Shown here piece by piece: positions 7,578 to 14,190 of a DNA stretch of 14,190 bases (position 1 is the stretch's first letter; each line of letters begins with the position of its first letter). The stretch is from assembly GCA_041686915.1 (NCBI GenBank), contig JAWLDB010000051.1:1-14190 (forward strand). Direction: 5' to 3'. This stretch comes from JAWLDB01 sp041686915. GTDB lineage: Bacteria; Bacillota; UBA994; UBA5500. Both the position numbers and the translations under genes were made by a program. The notes beneath the pieces are model-generated. The model made no database searches. It worked only from the letters and a program-made list of their open reading frames with translations, and had not been told where the DNA came from.

Positions 7578-8170
7578 AAATCCACTCTGCTGAATATGTG
7601 ACAAGCGGTGTGAATGAGGCCAGCTACCCACAGGAAGGTTTGCCTGAGATTGCCTTTATCGGCCGCTCTAATGTAGGCAAATCCTCCTTGATCAACGCGC
7701 TGCTCAACCGTAAGGCGCTGGCCCGAACCAGTTCGCAGCCTGGCAAGACGCGCACCGCAAACTTCTACTTGATCAATGAGCGCTTCTACCTGGTTGATCT
7801 GCCTGGCTATGGGTACGCCAAGGTGGCACAGTCGGAACGCGCCCGGTTTCAGCGTATGGTCACCGATTACCTGAACAAACGGAAGCCGCTCCAGCTAATC
7901 ATTCATCTGATAGATTTCAGGCATCCGCCAACCGCCTTGGACATAAAAATGCATGAGTTCTTACGCAGCGTGACTGCACCAAAGCTGGTTGTGGCGAATA
8001 AGCTTGATAAGGTGTCAAGATCCAAATGGGAGGTGCATAAAAAGGCCATTCTAACCACTCTGCCTGGGCTTCCTCCGACGGCATTGCTGCTGTTCTCGGC
8101 AGAAACCAAGCAGGGGGTAACGGAACTATGGGACATTATCTCTGCTACTTTACAGTCTGGTCAGGAATAA
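7574..8170 (+). CDS. engB: Ribosome-biogenesis GTP-binding protein EngB (YsxC/YihA)
   Basis: The 198 residues carry all the GTPase boxes in order: G1 GRSNVGKS at 30-37, G2 around Thr61 (PGKTRTANFY), G3 DLPG at 75-78, G4 NKLD at 142-145 and G5 SAE at 175-177. The leading MKIHSAEYVTSG and the LVDLPGYGYAKV segment are typical of the EngB branch of TRAFAC GTPases. In bacteria studied, this essential protein helps assemble the large ribosomal subunit. ATG 7574 overlaps the lonA stop (ATGA) with only a weak CAGGA site, so translation probably depends on lonA. The lonA-engB (lonA-ysxC) pairing is well known in Firmicutes. Confidence 0.96.
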   Translation: MKIHSAEYVTSGVNEASYPQEGLPEIAFIGRSNVGKSSLINALLNRKALARTSSQPGKTRTANFYLINERFYLVDLPGYGYAKVAQSERARFQRMVTDYLNKRKPLQLIIHLIDFRHPPTALDIKMHEFLRSVTAPKLVVANKLDKVSRSKWEVHKKAILTTLPGLPPTALLLFSAETKQGVTELWDIISATLQSGQE

Positions 8171-8193
8171 GATTATAGGGAGGATAGGTACGT

Positions 8194-9210
8194 ATGGGCG
8201 TAAAAGTAGCCCTGCTGTTTAACCTGGCTGATGATGAGGCGAAAGGGTTTGATGACCCTCCAGACGCTCAGGCGGAGTTGGATTCTGAGAACACAATTCA
8301 AGCAATCCGTGAGAGCTTGCTCAGTGCGGGACACCAAGTGGTAATGATGGAAGGTAAACCTGCGAGTTTGCTGCATCTCATGGACGAGAAAGTGGACATT
8401 GCTTTTAACATATGCGAAGGGCTGCACGGGCGCAACCGGGAGGCACAGGTTCCGGCTTTGTTGGAGATGCTTTGTATTCCTCATACCGGTTCTGATGTCC
8501 TGACATTGGCCGTCAGTCTCGATAAACCTACGACTAAGAAACTCCTGCAGCACGGCAGGGTTCCAACGCCAAAATTCCAAGTGTTCTATTCGGCCATGGA
8601 TGTGCTGGATGACACTCTGCAGTTCCCCTTATTTGTTAAACCGGCCCACGAAGGCTCTAGCATGGGCATTTGTCCAGAATCCAAGGTGAACTGCGAAGCT
8701 AGCTTACGAGAGCGGGTAGCCTATATCACCCGTACCTATAAACAGCCGGCTCTGGTAGAGGAGTTTGTAGACGGACGCGAGTTTACTGTTGGCATCTTAG
8801 GTAACGACAACCTAACTGCCTTCCCTGTGATGGAAGTTAGCTTTGTTCATGTGCCGGCTGAGACCAATGGAGTCTACTCTTACGAGTACAAGAAGCAGTG
8901 GACCGATCGCAGCAACTTCCTTTGTCCCGCGCCGATTGATGAGTTCACTTCCCGGCTCCTGCAGGAGACAGCCAAAGCCGCCTACCGTGCAGTAGGCTGC
9001 CGAGACCTGGGTCGCGTTGATTTTCGTCTCTCGAACGACGGGGTGCCCTACGTCATCGAGATCAATCCGCTGCCTGGCCTGGCCCCAGGTTACAGCGACT
9101 ATCCTGTAGCAGCCGAAGCTGCTGGATACTCCTATGGTCAGTTGGTCAACTCGGTTCTCGACCTGGCCTTGGCCCGTTATCACATCCGTTCTTCAGCACT
9201 ACATGCGTGA
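8194..9210 (+). CDS. D-Ala-D-Ala-ligase-like ATP-grasp protein, substrate uncertain
   Basis: This 338-residue protein has an ATP-grasp fold of the Ddl group. Visible elements are the first ATP-binding strand with Lys149 (LFVKP), the glycine-rich loop GSSMG at 154-158, the EEFVDGREFTVGIL segment (189-202), and the metal ligands Asp276 (GRVDFR), Glu289 and Asn291 (VIEINPLPG). ATP binding and ligation of a carboxylate to an amine are therefore likely. It differs from true Ddl enzymes: the N-terminal GGxSxEHxVS motif that holds the first D-Ala is missing, replaced by LLFNLADDEAKGFDD, and the segment after the metal ligands reads GLAPGYSDYP rather than the usual GMTxxSLxP. It could be a divergent Ddl or a ligase for another substrate. 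The start ATG 8194 follows AGGGAGG at 8177-8183. It is the last gene of the lonA-engB operon, 23 bases after engB, and stops against a terminator. Confidence 0.75.
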   Translation: MGVKVALLFNLADDEAKGFDDPPDAQAELDSENTIQAIRESLLSAGHQVVMMEGKPASLLHLMDEKVDIAFNICEGLHGRNREAQVPALLEMLCIPHTGSDVLTLAVSLDKPTTKKLLQHGRVPTPKFQVFYSAMDVLDDTLQFPLFVKPAHEGSSMGICPESKVNCEASLRERVAYITRTYKQPALVEEFVDGREFTVGILGNDNLTAFPVMEVSFVHVPAETNGVYSYEYKKQWTDRSNFLCPAPIDEFTSRLLQETAKAAYRAVGCRDLGRVDFRLSNDGVPYVIEINPLPGLAPGYSDYPVAAEAAGYSYGQLVNSVLDLALARYHIRSSALHA

Positions 9211-9244
9211 AACAAGAGGAGCACCCGCGGGTGCTCCTCTTGTT
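9211..9244. terminator. Bidirectional terminator, perfect 34-bp palindrome
   Basis: The 34 bases form a perfect palindrome (17 bp per arm), starting directly after the TGA of the ATP-grasp gene. Both orientations end in CTCTTGTTT or similar, so it can terminate the + strand operon and the - strand genes converging from the right. The stop of the - strand ORF at 9250-9468 is 5 bases away. Confidence 0.85.
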
Positions 9245-9249
9245 TGTCG

Positions 9250-9468
9250 TCAAAGCAGTGCTCCATTAACCTGCAGCCGGCCTTCACGCTTACACATGGC
9301 CAAGAGCTGCAGCGGCAACAGGCGAAAGCCATCCGGGGTTGATACCTTGACCAACTGCCCGTCAATTGACAGGATGGGGTAAGGTTCTCTTTGCCCTGCA
9401 ATTTGAGCAGGTTCAAAACTGAGAAGGTCCCCCACCTGGAGCAACTGTTTTATTTCCTGGTTGTTCAT
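9250..9468 (-). CDS. Small hypothetical protein (72 aa)
   Basis: I do not recognise this 72-residue protein. It begins MNNQEIKQLLQVGDLLSFEP, has a central stretch likely to form beta strands (YPILSIDGQLVKVSTPDGFRL is split by short turns), and ends in REGRLQVNGALL. There is no signal peptide, membrane segment or cysteine pair; the single Cys is in LLAMCKREG. It is preferred over the overlapping reverse-frame ORF at 9180-9416, which would run through the palindromic terminator, whereas this one stops 5 bases short of it. The ribosome site is weak (GGCAGGT just before ATG 9468). It lies 67 bases after the permease on the same strand and may be the last gene of that operon, or may have its own promoter; only a poor candidate (TTGCCC, 15 bases, TATCAT) was seen. 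Confidence 0.55.
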   Translation of the reverse strand: MNNQEIKQLLQVGDLLSFEPAQIAGQREPYPILSIDGQLVKVSTPDGFRLLPLQLLAMCKREGRLQVNGALL

Positions 9469-9535
9469 TGACCTGCCACTTCCCCTTGCGAAGTACTTAT
9501 GATAACAGTTCTCCTCTTAGGGCAATATTCCTGCG

Positions 9536-10396
9536 CTAGTGTCGTGCTTCCCCTTCTCTTGATGCCAGGTAGCGCTTTTCCAGCCAGGCTACCATCTGAT
9601 ACATCAGGGCGGCGGCTACTGCCAACAGTAAGACGCTGGTCATGACCAGATTCATGTTTAGCACCTGGCCTCCATAGATGGCAAGATAGCCAAGTCCTGC
9701 CCGTGATACCAGGAACTCACCAACAATTACACCAACCCACGACAGGCCTACGTTTACCTTTAGAGCAGCAATGATCGTAGGGATGCTGGCCGGAACTATC
9801 ACTTTGGTCATGACCTGCATTCGGCTTGCGCCAAAGGTCTTAACCAGTTTAACCAGATTGCGGTCAACCTCCTGAAAGCCAGTAAACACTACCATGATGG
9901 TGGTAATCAGTGAGATAGCCAGAGCCATCGCAATGATTGCGGTCTGGTTGGTTCCCAGTACGACGATAAACAGAGGACCTAGCACAATCTTGGGCATGCT
10001 GTTCAGCACTACCAGATAGGGGTCAAGCGCCTTAGCCAGGAAATCAGACCACCAAAGCGCTATCGCGACGATCGTGCCGAGTAGTGTACCAAGGATGAAG
10101 CCGATGGCTGTTTCTGTGCAAGTCACCAGGAGATGGTGATAGAGGCTACCGTCACTGTGCAGCTTAACCAGTGTACCCCAGATGCGGCTAGGTTGGCTTA
10201 GCAAGAACGGGTCGATCCAGCCTGCTCGTGCCGCAACTTCCCAAAGGGCAAAGAACGCTACCAGCATTGTGACCTGTACCGTGATGATGGAGGCCTTGCG
10301 CTTCCATTGCGCCCAGAGGTAAGCGCCGTGATCGGGAGTCTCTCCGGACTGTATTATGCTACTTCGAAGTGAGTTCAACGGGTTGAACATGTACAT
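9536..10396 (-). CDS. ABC transporter permease, SsuC/TauC/NrtB type
   Basis: With the start at ATG 10396 the protein has 286 residues, typical of the family. It has about six membrane segments (near 36-55, 92-115, 124-147, 151-172, 216-235 and 250-272). The cytoplasmic EAA-like loop that contacts the ATPase is at about 186-203 (VKTFGASRMQ...VIVPAS), with the conserved Gly189. It forms the membrane channel of the importer whose ATPase is encoded immediately upstream. An ATG at 10432 would add 12 residues but lies deeper in the ATPase gene and has no ribosome site; ATG 10396 follows GGGAGGAG at 10408-10401. The gene overlaps the end of the ATPase gene by 38 bases in another frame, suggesting coupled translation. 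The family imports sulfonates, nitrate, thiamine precursors and similar solutes; the substrate here is unknown. Confidence 0.9.
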   Translation of the reverse strand: MYMFNPLNSLRSSIIQSGETPDHGAYLWAQWKRKASIITVQVTMLVAFFALWEVAARAGWIDPFLLSQPSRIWGTLVKLHSDGSLYHHLLVTCTETAIGFILGTLLGTIVAIALWWSDFLAKALDPYLVVLNSMPKIVLGPLFIVVLGTNQTAIIAMALAISLITTIMVVFTGFQEVDRNLVKLVKTFGASRMQVMTKVIVPASIPTIIAALKVNVGLSWVGVIVGEFLVSRAGLGYLAIYGGQVLNMNLVMTSVLLLAVAAALMYQMVAWLEKRYLASREGEARH

Positions 10397-11150
10397 CCAG
10401 CTCCTCCCAAATGCGATTGAAGAACTTGCCAAACTCTGGTGCCTTTCTGGCCTGCATTGGGCTAGGCCTCACCTCTGCCAGCTCTATGTGGATATCCGCT
10501 TTTACTCTTCCAGGTCGCTTGGTCAGCACGTAAACACGGTCACACATAGCGACTGCTTCTGGTATGTCGTGAGTCACCAGGAGCACAGTCTTACGCGCCG
10601 CCCGAAGTATTTCATAAACTTCCTCCTGCATCGCTAATCGGGTGTGGTAGTCCAGCGCCGAAAACGGTTCATCCAACAGCAATACATCGGGACTCGTGGC
10701 CAAGGTGCGGACAAGCGCTGCGCGCTGTCGCATTCCACCGGAAAGGTGGCGCGGGTAGCTTTTTTGGAAGCTACCAAGTCCATAGTCTGTAAGCATTTCT
10801 GCCACCTGTTGGCGACTGCTTTCCCGAATGGCGCTACCTGTCAGCTCCAGGCCCAGCAGGCAGTTCTGCTCAATGGTGCGCCATTCAAACAGATAATCTT
10901 GTTGCAGCATGTATCCGACCTGGGCCGAGGGACCTTTAACAGGCGTACCGCCTACCAATACCTGCCCGGAAGTTGGCTTTATCAGGCCGGCAATCAGGGA
11001 GAGCAATGTGCTCTTGCCACAGCCACTGGGTCCCACAATGCCCACAAATTGCCCTTGCTCCACGTCAATAGATAGTCCGCTCAGGGCATGTGTTTCACCT
11101 TCCAGCGTCATGTACTTTAGAGAAATGTCCTTTAGCTCAATGAATGGCAT
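10359..11150 (-). CDS. ABC transporter ATP-binding protein, SsuB/TauB/NrtD type
   Basis: The 263 residues contain a complete nucleotide-binding domain: Walker A GPSGCGKST at 40-48, Q-loop near Gln83-Gln84, signature LSGGM at 136-140, Walker B VLLLDEP at 156-162, D-loop SALD at 164-167 and switch His194 (LVTHD). The C-terminal part (about 212-263) has the KRPGRVKADI segment usual in this nitrate/sulfonate/taurine group. Two copies would power import by the permease encoded next. ATG 11150 follows AGGGGGAG; the gene starts 21 bases after the binding-protein stop, so the operon order is binding protein, ATPase, permease. All catalytic residues are present, so it should be active. Confidence 0.93.
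   Translation of the reverse strand: MPFIELKDISLKYMTLEGETHALSGLSIDVEQGQFVGIVGPSGCGKSTLLSLIAGLIKPTSGQVLVGGTPVKGPSAQVGYMLQQDYLFEWRTIEQNCLLGLELTGSAIRESSRQQVAEMLTDYGLGSFQKSYPRHLSGGMRQRAALVRTLATSPDVLLLDEPFSALDYHTRLAMQEEVYEILRAARKTVLLVTHDIPEAVAMCDRVYVLTKRPGRVKADIHIELAEVRPSPMQARKAPEFGKFFNRIWEELDVHVQPVELTSK
10401..10408 (-). promoter_or_regulatory. Ribosome binding site that sets the permease start
   Basis: GGGAGGAG on the - strand, with 6 bases between GGAGG and ATG 10396. It lies inside the ATPase coding sequence and argues against the longer ORF start at 10432. Confidence 0.8.
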
Positions 11151-11171
11151 GCGCGCTCCCCCTGTCTCGGC

Positions 11172-12185
11172 TTATTTAACGGTCTTGACTGCCTTCTCGG
11201 CGAAAGTGGTGTTCACAATATCGTCGTAGTTAACTTTTCCGTCCAGCTCCCCTGCCTCAATCATTACGTCCTGCAGGTGATCCAGAAGCTCCTCTTCGAG
11301 TATCGGGTCTGATGCCCAAATATCGAGGTCCTTATAACGCTGCACAACCTGGGCAATCAGTTCAAGGTCAGTATCAGGGAAGGATGGAGCTATGGTCTGG
11401 GCAATTTCCTGGGCAGAGTTGGCTTGAACCCATAGCTGGGCGCGGTAAATAGCATTCGTGAACTTCTGTACGGTTTTTGGATTCTCTTTAATGTATTTGC
11501 CTGTAGCGTGAAAAACGGTGTAAGGTAGCTTACCGCTGGATGCGCCGAGAGAAGCGACAATCTTACCTGCATTAGCCTGTTCCAGCAGAGTAGGACCAGG
11601 TTCCCAAAGCTGGACATAGTCCCCGGTGCCCTCTTTGAAGGCCTGGGCCGTAGCATTCAGTGCGATGTTCTGAATGACATCAACATCTTCAAACGGTGTT
11701 ACTTCGTTCTGCTTCAAAATCCACTCAAGCACCATCTGTGGCACTCCGCCTTTGCGTCCGCCAATAATCGTCTTGCCGCCTACCTTTGCCCAATCAAACT
11801 CCGGCTCTTCCTGACGTCCTACCAGAAAGGAACCATCGCGCTGGGTCAGAATGGCGAAAGCCACAATCGGGTTGCTTGCACCCTGTTTGGTAGCATAAAC
11901 AGCCTGTTCAGCCCCAAACAAGGCAAACTGGGCACTTCCCGACAGCAACGCTGCGGCGCCTTTGTCAGCGCCCTGAGCCACGTCGAGGCGCACATTCAGT
12001 CCCTCTTCAACGAAGAAGTTCTTATGTAAGGCTACGTATTGCGGTGTGTAGAAGATCGAGTGGATGACCTCGGACAAAACAATGTCCTCCAGCGGTTTTC
12101 CCTCGGTTCGCATAAACAACCATCCAGCAGTGCCTGCTAAGGCCACTACAACAACCAAGGCGAGTATCCATAAGCGACGAGTCAT
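11172..12185 (-). CDS. ABC transporter substrate-binding protein, NMT1/SsuA-like
   Basis: The 337-residue protein starts MTRRLWILALVVVVALAG, a positively charged end and hydrophobic segment (residues about 5-24) that acts as signal peptide or membrane anchor. The mature part fits the NMT1/THI5-like periplasmic-binding fold: a strand and helix (VLSEVIHSIFYTPQYVALHKN), FFVEEGLNVRL, and an ALLSGSAQFALFGAEQA segment that usually contacts ligand. The protein contains no cysteine, so it cannot be a lipoprotein, unlike most Gram-positive binding proteins; it may stay anchored by the N-terminal helix. AAAGGAGGT lies just upstream of ATG 12185 and is a strong ribosome site. No TPP or SAM riboswitch motif was seen in the leader, so neither thiamine-precursor nor sulfur-linked control is supported. 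Ligand unknown. Confidence 0.88.
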   Translation of the reverse strand: MTRRLWILALVVVVALAGTAGWLFMRTEGKPLEDIVLSEVIHSIFYTPQYVALHKNFFVEEGLNVRLDVAQGADKGAAALLSGSAQFALFGAEQAVYATKQGASNPIVAFAILTQRDGSFLVGRQEEPEFDWAKVGGKTIIGGRKGGVPQMVLEWILKQNEVTPFEDVDVIQNIALNATAQAFKEGTGDYVQLWEPGPTLLEQANAGKIVASLGASSGKLPYTVFHATGKYIKENPKTVQKFTNAIYRAQLWVQANSAQEIAQTIAPSFPDTDLELIAQVVQRYKDLDIWASDPILEEELLDHLQDVMIEAGELDGKVNYDDIVNTTFAEKAVKTVK

Positions 12186-12577
12186 GTACGTATGACCTCC
12201 TTTCTCAATATGCAGACGCGGCGACTACCTTTGTCTAGCGCCTGCATTGCAGTATATGCGTTGTAGTCAATGCACGTGCTACAGTACAGGAATAGGGTGA
12301 CTGCTGGCGGGAAAGGTTAGCAGTGGCGGAGTTTGTTTGGTTTTGCGTTCCATCTGCCTGGCAGCTTGCCACAATGTGTGGATTGCCGGGTATTTAGGTG
12401 TTGCGTCGATAGAGATATTCTGTATACAATGTTCTTAGCAGAAACTTCGCGAAACAATGATTAATCTAGATCGATTAGAAGTCGCTGTAGCCTAAGGTTT
12501 TGCTAGCCTGGCTCACGCCGTTTGGTCAAGAGTTGGGTACGGCAGCTCCCGGGCTGTATAACAAGCAAGGGGTGATT
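12186..12577. other. Divergent intergenic region between the ABC importer operon and pycB
   Basis: These 392 bases must hold the promoters for both directions. Seen here: an inverted repeat TGCATTG (12243-12249) with CAATGCA (12268-12274), the 8-bp palindrome GCACGTGC (12272-12279), a small hairpin CCACA/TGTGG (12369-12381), and the imperfect palindrome TAATC-N6-GATTA (12462-12477). A weak + strand promoter candidate is TTGCGT (12401-12406) and TACAAT (12425-12430) with 18 bases between. On the - strand, TATACT (12256-12251) resembles a -10 but has no -35 at the right distance. No riboswitch or T-box signature and no further gene were recognised. Confidence 0.5.
12567..12574 (+). promoter_or_regulatory. 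Ribosome binding site that sets the pycB start
   Basis: AAGGGGTG with 5 bases between GGGG and ATG 12578. The ORF is open upstream to 12500, but the extra 26 residues have no ribosome site and no resemblance to the family. Confidence 0.75.
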
Positions 12578-13975
12578 ATGTTGGCTGAAAAACGAGTGCA
12601 GATCATGGATACTACCCTGCGGGATGGTCATCAGTCCCTGTGGGCTACCCGTATGAAGACGGAGGACATGCTTCCGGTAATGGAGATGATGGATCAGGTT
12701 GGCTTCTCTTCCATAGAGATGTGGGGTGGAGCAACTTTCGATTCCTGCCTGCGTTATCTGAATGAAGACCCGTGGGAAAGGCTGCGTACATTCCGCAAGC
12801 GTATGCCTAATACCAAACTCCAGATGCTGTTGCGCGGTCAGAATCTGGTGGGTTATCGCCACTATCCCGACGACGTCGTGATAGCTTTCCTGAACAAGGC
12901 TGTGGAGAACGGTATGGATATCATCCGCATCTTCGATGGTCTAAATGATGTTCGCAATATGGAACTTGCCATCCGTACTTCCAAGCAGGCGGGTGCGCAT
13001 GTTCAGGGCACCGTTGTCTATACCATCAGCCCGGTACACAACTTCGATACCTACGTGAAGGTTGTTAAAGAATTGTTGGAGATTGGCATTGATTCCCTCT
13101 GTATTAAGGATATGGCGGGCATCCTCGCTCCGTATGAAGCATTTGACATGGTGAAGAAGCTTAAGGAATTTGTGAATGTACCAATTCAGCTGCACACCCA
13201 CTACACCAGTGGTATGGCCAGCATGACTTATCTGAAGGCCATCGAGGCAGGGGTGGACACTGTTGACTGTGCACTATCGCCTTTGGCGTTAGGTACATCC
13301 CAGCCAGCTACGGAGCCAATGGTTGCTGTGCTGCAGAACACACCTTATGACACCGGGCTTGATCTCAGCTTGCTCAGCGAAATCTCCGAGAAGCTGAAGG
13401 AAATCAAGGTCAAGTATCCTCAGGCACAGAATGCGTCTGTATATCAGGTTGATGCAAATGTGTTGCGTTACCAGATGCCTGGCGGCATGATTTCCAATTT
13501 CATCTCCCAATTGGGTTCCCAGATTGACAAGCTGCCTACAGTGCTGCAGGAAGTGCCTAAGGTACGTCAGGATCTTGGCTTCCCGCCACTTGTCACTCCA
13601 TTCAGCCAGATGGTTGGCGCTCAATCGATGTTGAACGTGGTAGGCGGTGAGCGTTACAAACTCGTCTCCAACGAGGTTAAGAACTATCTGATGGGGCTAT
13701 ATGGTCGCGCTCCCGGCCCGATTGATGAAGAGTTCCGCCGGAAGCTGATCGGTGACTCAAAGGTGATCACAGTGCGGCCGGCTGATGTACTCGAGCCTGA
13801 GCTGGACACTGCTAGGCAGGATATAGCGCTCTACATGGAAAAAGATGAAGACGTGCTTTCATATGCCCTCTTCCCACAGGTAGCGCTCAAGTATCTCAAA
13901 GAGCGTGAAGCTGGCAAGTACCGTGTTGACTTTGATTTGGCTGAGAAGGCCAAACGTGAAGGCTATCCGGTCTAA
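12578..13975 (+). CDS. pycB: Carboxyltransferase subunit of a biotin-dependent carboxylase (pyruvate carboxylase subunit B / OadA / transcarboxylase 5S type)
   Basis: The 465-residue protein has the TIM-barrel carboxyltransferase signature TTLRDGHQSLWATRM at 12-26. The metal site is visible as Asp16, His206 and His208 (LHTHYTSGM), with the lysine usually carboxylated at 178 (CIKDMAG). These residues support transfer of CO2 between carboxybiotin and pyruvate/oxaloacetate. The C-terminal conserved domain follows (about 290-460), but the protein ends at KREGYPV with no biotin-acceptor AMKM motif, so a separate biotin carrier is needed; none is encoded in the window. It could therefore belong to a split pyruvate carboxylase, an oxaloacetate decarboxylase or a methylmalonyl-CoA transcarboxylase; sequence alone does not decide. 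The upstream neighbour is divergent and a strong terminator follows, so it appears to be a single-gene unit. Confidence 0.9.
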   Translation: MLAEKRVQIMDTTLRDGHQSLWATRMKTEDMLPVMEMMDQVGFSSIEMWGGATFDSCLRYLNEDPWERLRTFRKRMPNTKLQMLLRGQNLVGYRHYPDDVVIAFLNKAVENGMDIIRIFDGLNDVRNMELAIRTSKQAGAHVQGTVVYTISPVHNFDTYVKVVKELLEIGIDSLCIKDMAGILAPYEAFDMVKKLKEFVNVPIQLHTHYTSGMASMTYLKAIEAGVDTVDCALSPLALGTSQPATEPMVAVLQNTPYDTGLDLSLLSEISEKLKEIKVKYPQAQNASVYQVDANVLRYQMPGGMISNFISQLGSQIDKLPTVLQEVPKVRQDLGFPPLVTPFSQMVGAQSMLNVVGGERYKLVSNEVKNYLMGLYGRAPGPIDEEFRRKLIGDSKVITVRPADVLEPELDTARQDIALYMEKDEDVLSYALFPQVALKYLKEREAGKYRVDFDLAEKAKREGYPV

Positions 13976-13987
13976 ACTCAAGCGCGC

Positions 13988-14017
13988 AAGGAAGCAGTTT
14001 TTGCTGCTTCCTTTTTT
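13988..14017 (+). terminator. Rho-independent terminator after pycB
   Basis: A perfect 10-bp stem (13988-13997 with 14004-14013), 6-base loop and a run of six T at 14012-14017, starting 13 bases after the stop. This is the strongest terminator in the window. Confidence 0.93.
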
Positions 14018-14045
14018 GTCGCATCTCACCCGAGACCATTAATCG

Positions 14046-14072
14046 TTGTGGAGGCAACAATCAGGGTATAAT
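14046..14072 (+). promoter_or_regulatory. Promoter candidate for folC
   Basis: A perfect TATAAT (14067-14072) lies after the pycB terminator and 32 bases before the folC start. The best -35 is TTGTGG (14046-14051) with a short 15-base spacer. The -10 and the position are convincing; the -35 is not. Confidence 0.55.
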
Positions 14073-14103
14073 ATCTCCATGTACGACAATAGGAGGCAGC
14101 AAA

Positions 14104-14190
14104 GTGGATTATCAGAATGCGTTGGACTATATCTCATCCCTGGGGCGCTTTGGGAGCAGGCCGGGACTGGAACGCATGCACTGGGTGCTC
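14104..14190 (+). CDS. folC: Folylpolyglutamate/dihydrofolate synthase, 3'-partial
   Basis: Only 29 codons lie in the window. From GTG 14104 they read VDYQNALDYISSLGRFGSRP and then GLERMHWVL, in frame to the last base. The pattern of a short helix, a Phe-Gly pair and PGLxRM matches the N-terminus of Mur-ligase-type FolC proteins; the ATP-binding GTNGKGS motif would come after the window. FolC adds glutamate to folates and in many bacteria also to dihydropteroate. AGGAGG at 14091-14096 lies 7 bases before the GTG and sets the start. An ATG at 14079 in another frame also stays open to the window end but gives no recognisable protein. Confidence 0.75.
   Translation, partial: MDYQNALDYISSLGRFGSRPGLERMHWVL

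Noticed and set aside
9180..9416. 78-codon - strand ORF overlapping the small hypothetical gene
   Set aside because: It reads through the palindromic terminator into the end of the ATP-grasp gene; the 72-aa frame stops just before the terminator and has a more protein-like composition.
12500..12577. N-terminal extension of pycB by 26 codons
   Set aside because: There is no ribosome site before 12500, no family similarity, and a good site in front of ATG 12578.
12186..12577. Possible riboswitch or T-box in the divergent region
   Set aside because: No CUGAGA, SAM-type or T-box AGGGUGGNACC signature was found on either strand by eye; only small hairpins are present.
1..14190. Mobile elements, CRISPR arrays, prophage, toxin-antitoxin pairs, tRNA or rRNA genes
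   Set aside because: No transposase, regularly spaced repeats, cloverleaf sequences or toxin-like gene pairs were seen; the window is filled by housekeeping genes.

Overview
The window looks like chromosomal DNA of a Gram-positive, probably spore-forming member of the Clostridia, perhaps a Desulfotomaculum/Pelotomaculum-like (Peptococcaceae) lineage. The evidence is the order tig-clpP-clpX-lonB-lonA-engB, a LonB protease with the short N-terminal membrane anchor known from Bacillus and Clostridia, strong GGAGG-type ribosome binding sites and many Rho-independent terminators. The family-level placement is an inference from memory of gene order, not from a search.

Left part (1-4940, + strand): a protein quality-control block. 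It starts inside trigger factor (tig, 5' end cut by the window), then clpP and clpX, closed by a terminator, then lonB behind its own regulatory-looking leader and closed by a second terminator. ClpX unfolds substrates for ClpP. LonB is a separate membrane-anchored AAA+ Ser/Lys protease.

Middle (4941-9244, + strand): a 309-base gap with a long imperfect hairpin, three copies of a GCTTGnnTAG-like motif, a weak promoter candidate and a doubtful 47-codon ORF. Then follow lonA, the ribosome-assembly GTPase engB (4-base overlap) and a divergent D-Ala-D-Ala-ligase-like ATP-grasp gene. A perfect 34-bp palindrome that can terminate transcription in both directions ends this operon.

Right-centre (9250-12185, - strand): an NMT1/SsuA-type ABC importer operon, transcribed substrate-binding protein, ATPase, permease, then possibly a 72-aa hypothetical protein. 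The substrate cannot be read from the sequence.

Right end (12186-14190, + strand): a 392-base divergent intergenic region, a stand-alone carboxyltransferase subunit (pycB/oadA/5S family, no biotin domain), a strong terminator, a promoter with a perfect TATAAT, and the first 29 codons of folC.

Most of the window is ordinary housekeeping DNA. No mobile element, CRISPR array, rRNA or tRNA was seen, and there is no convincing undescribed system. The items most worth a second look are the non-coding leaders of lonB and lonA and the divergent ATP-grasp protein.
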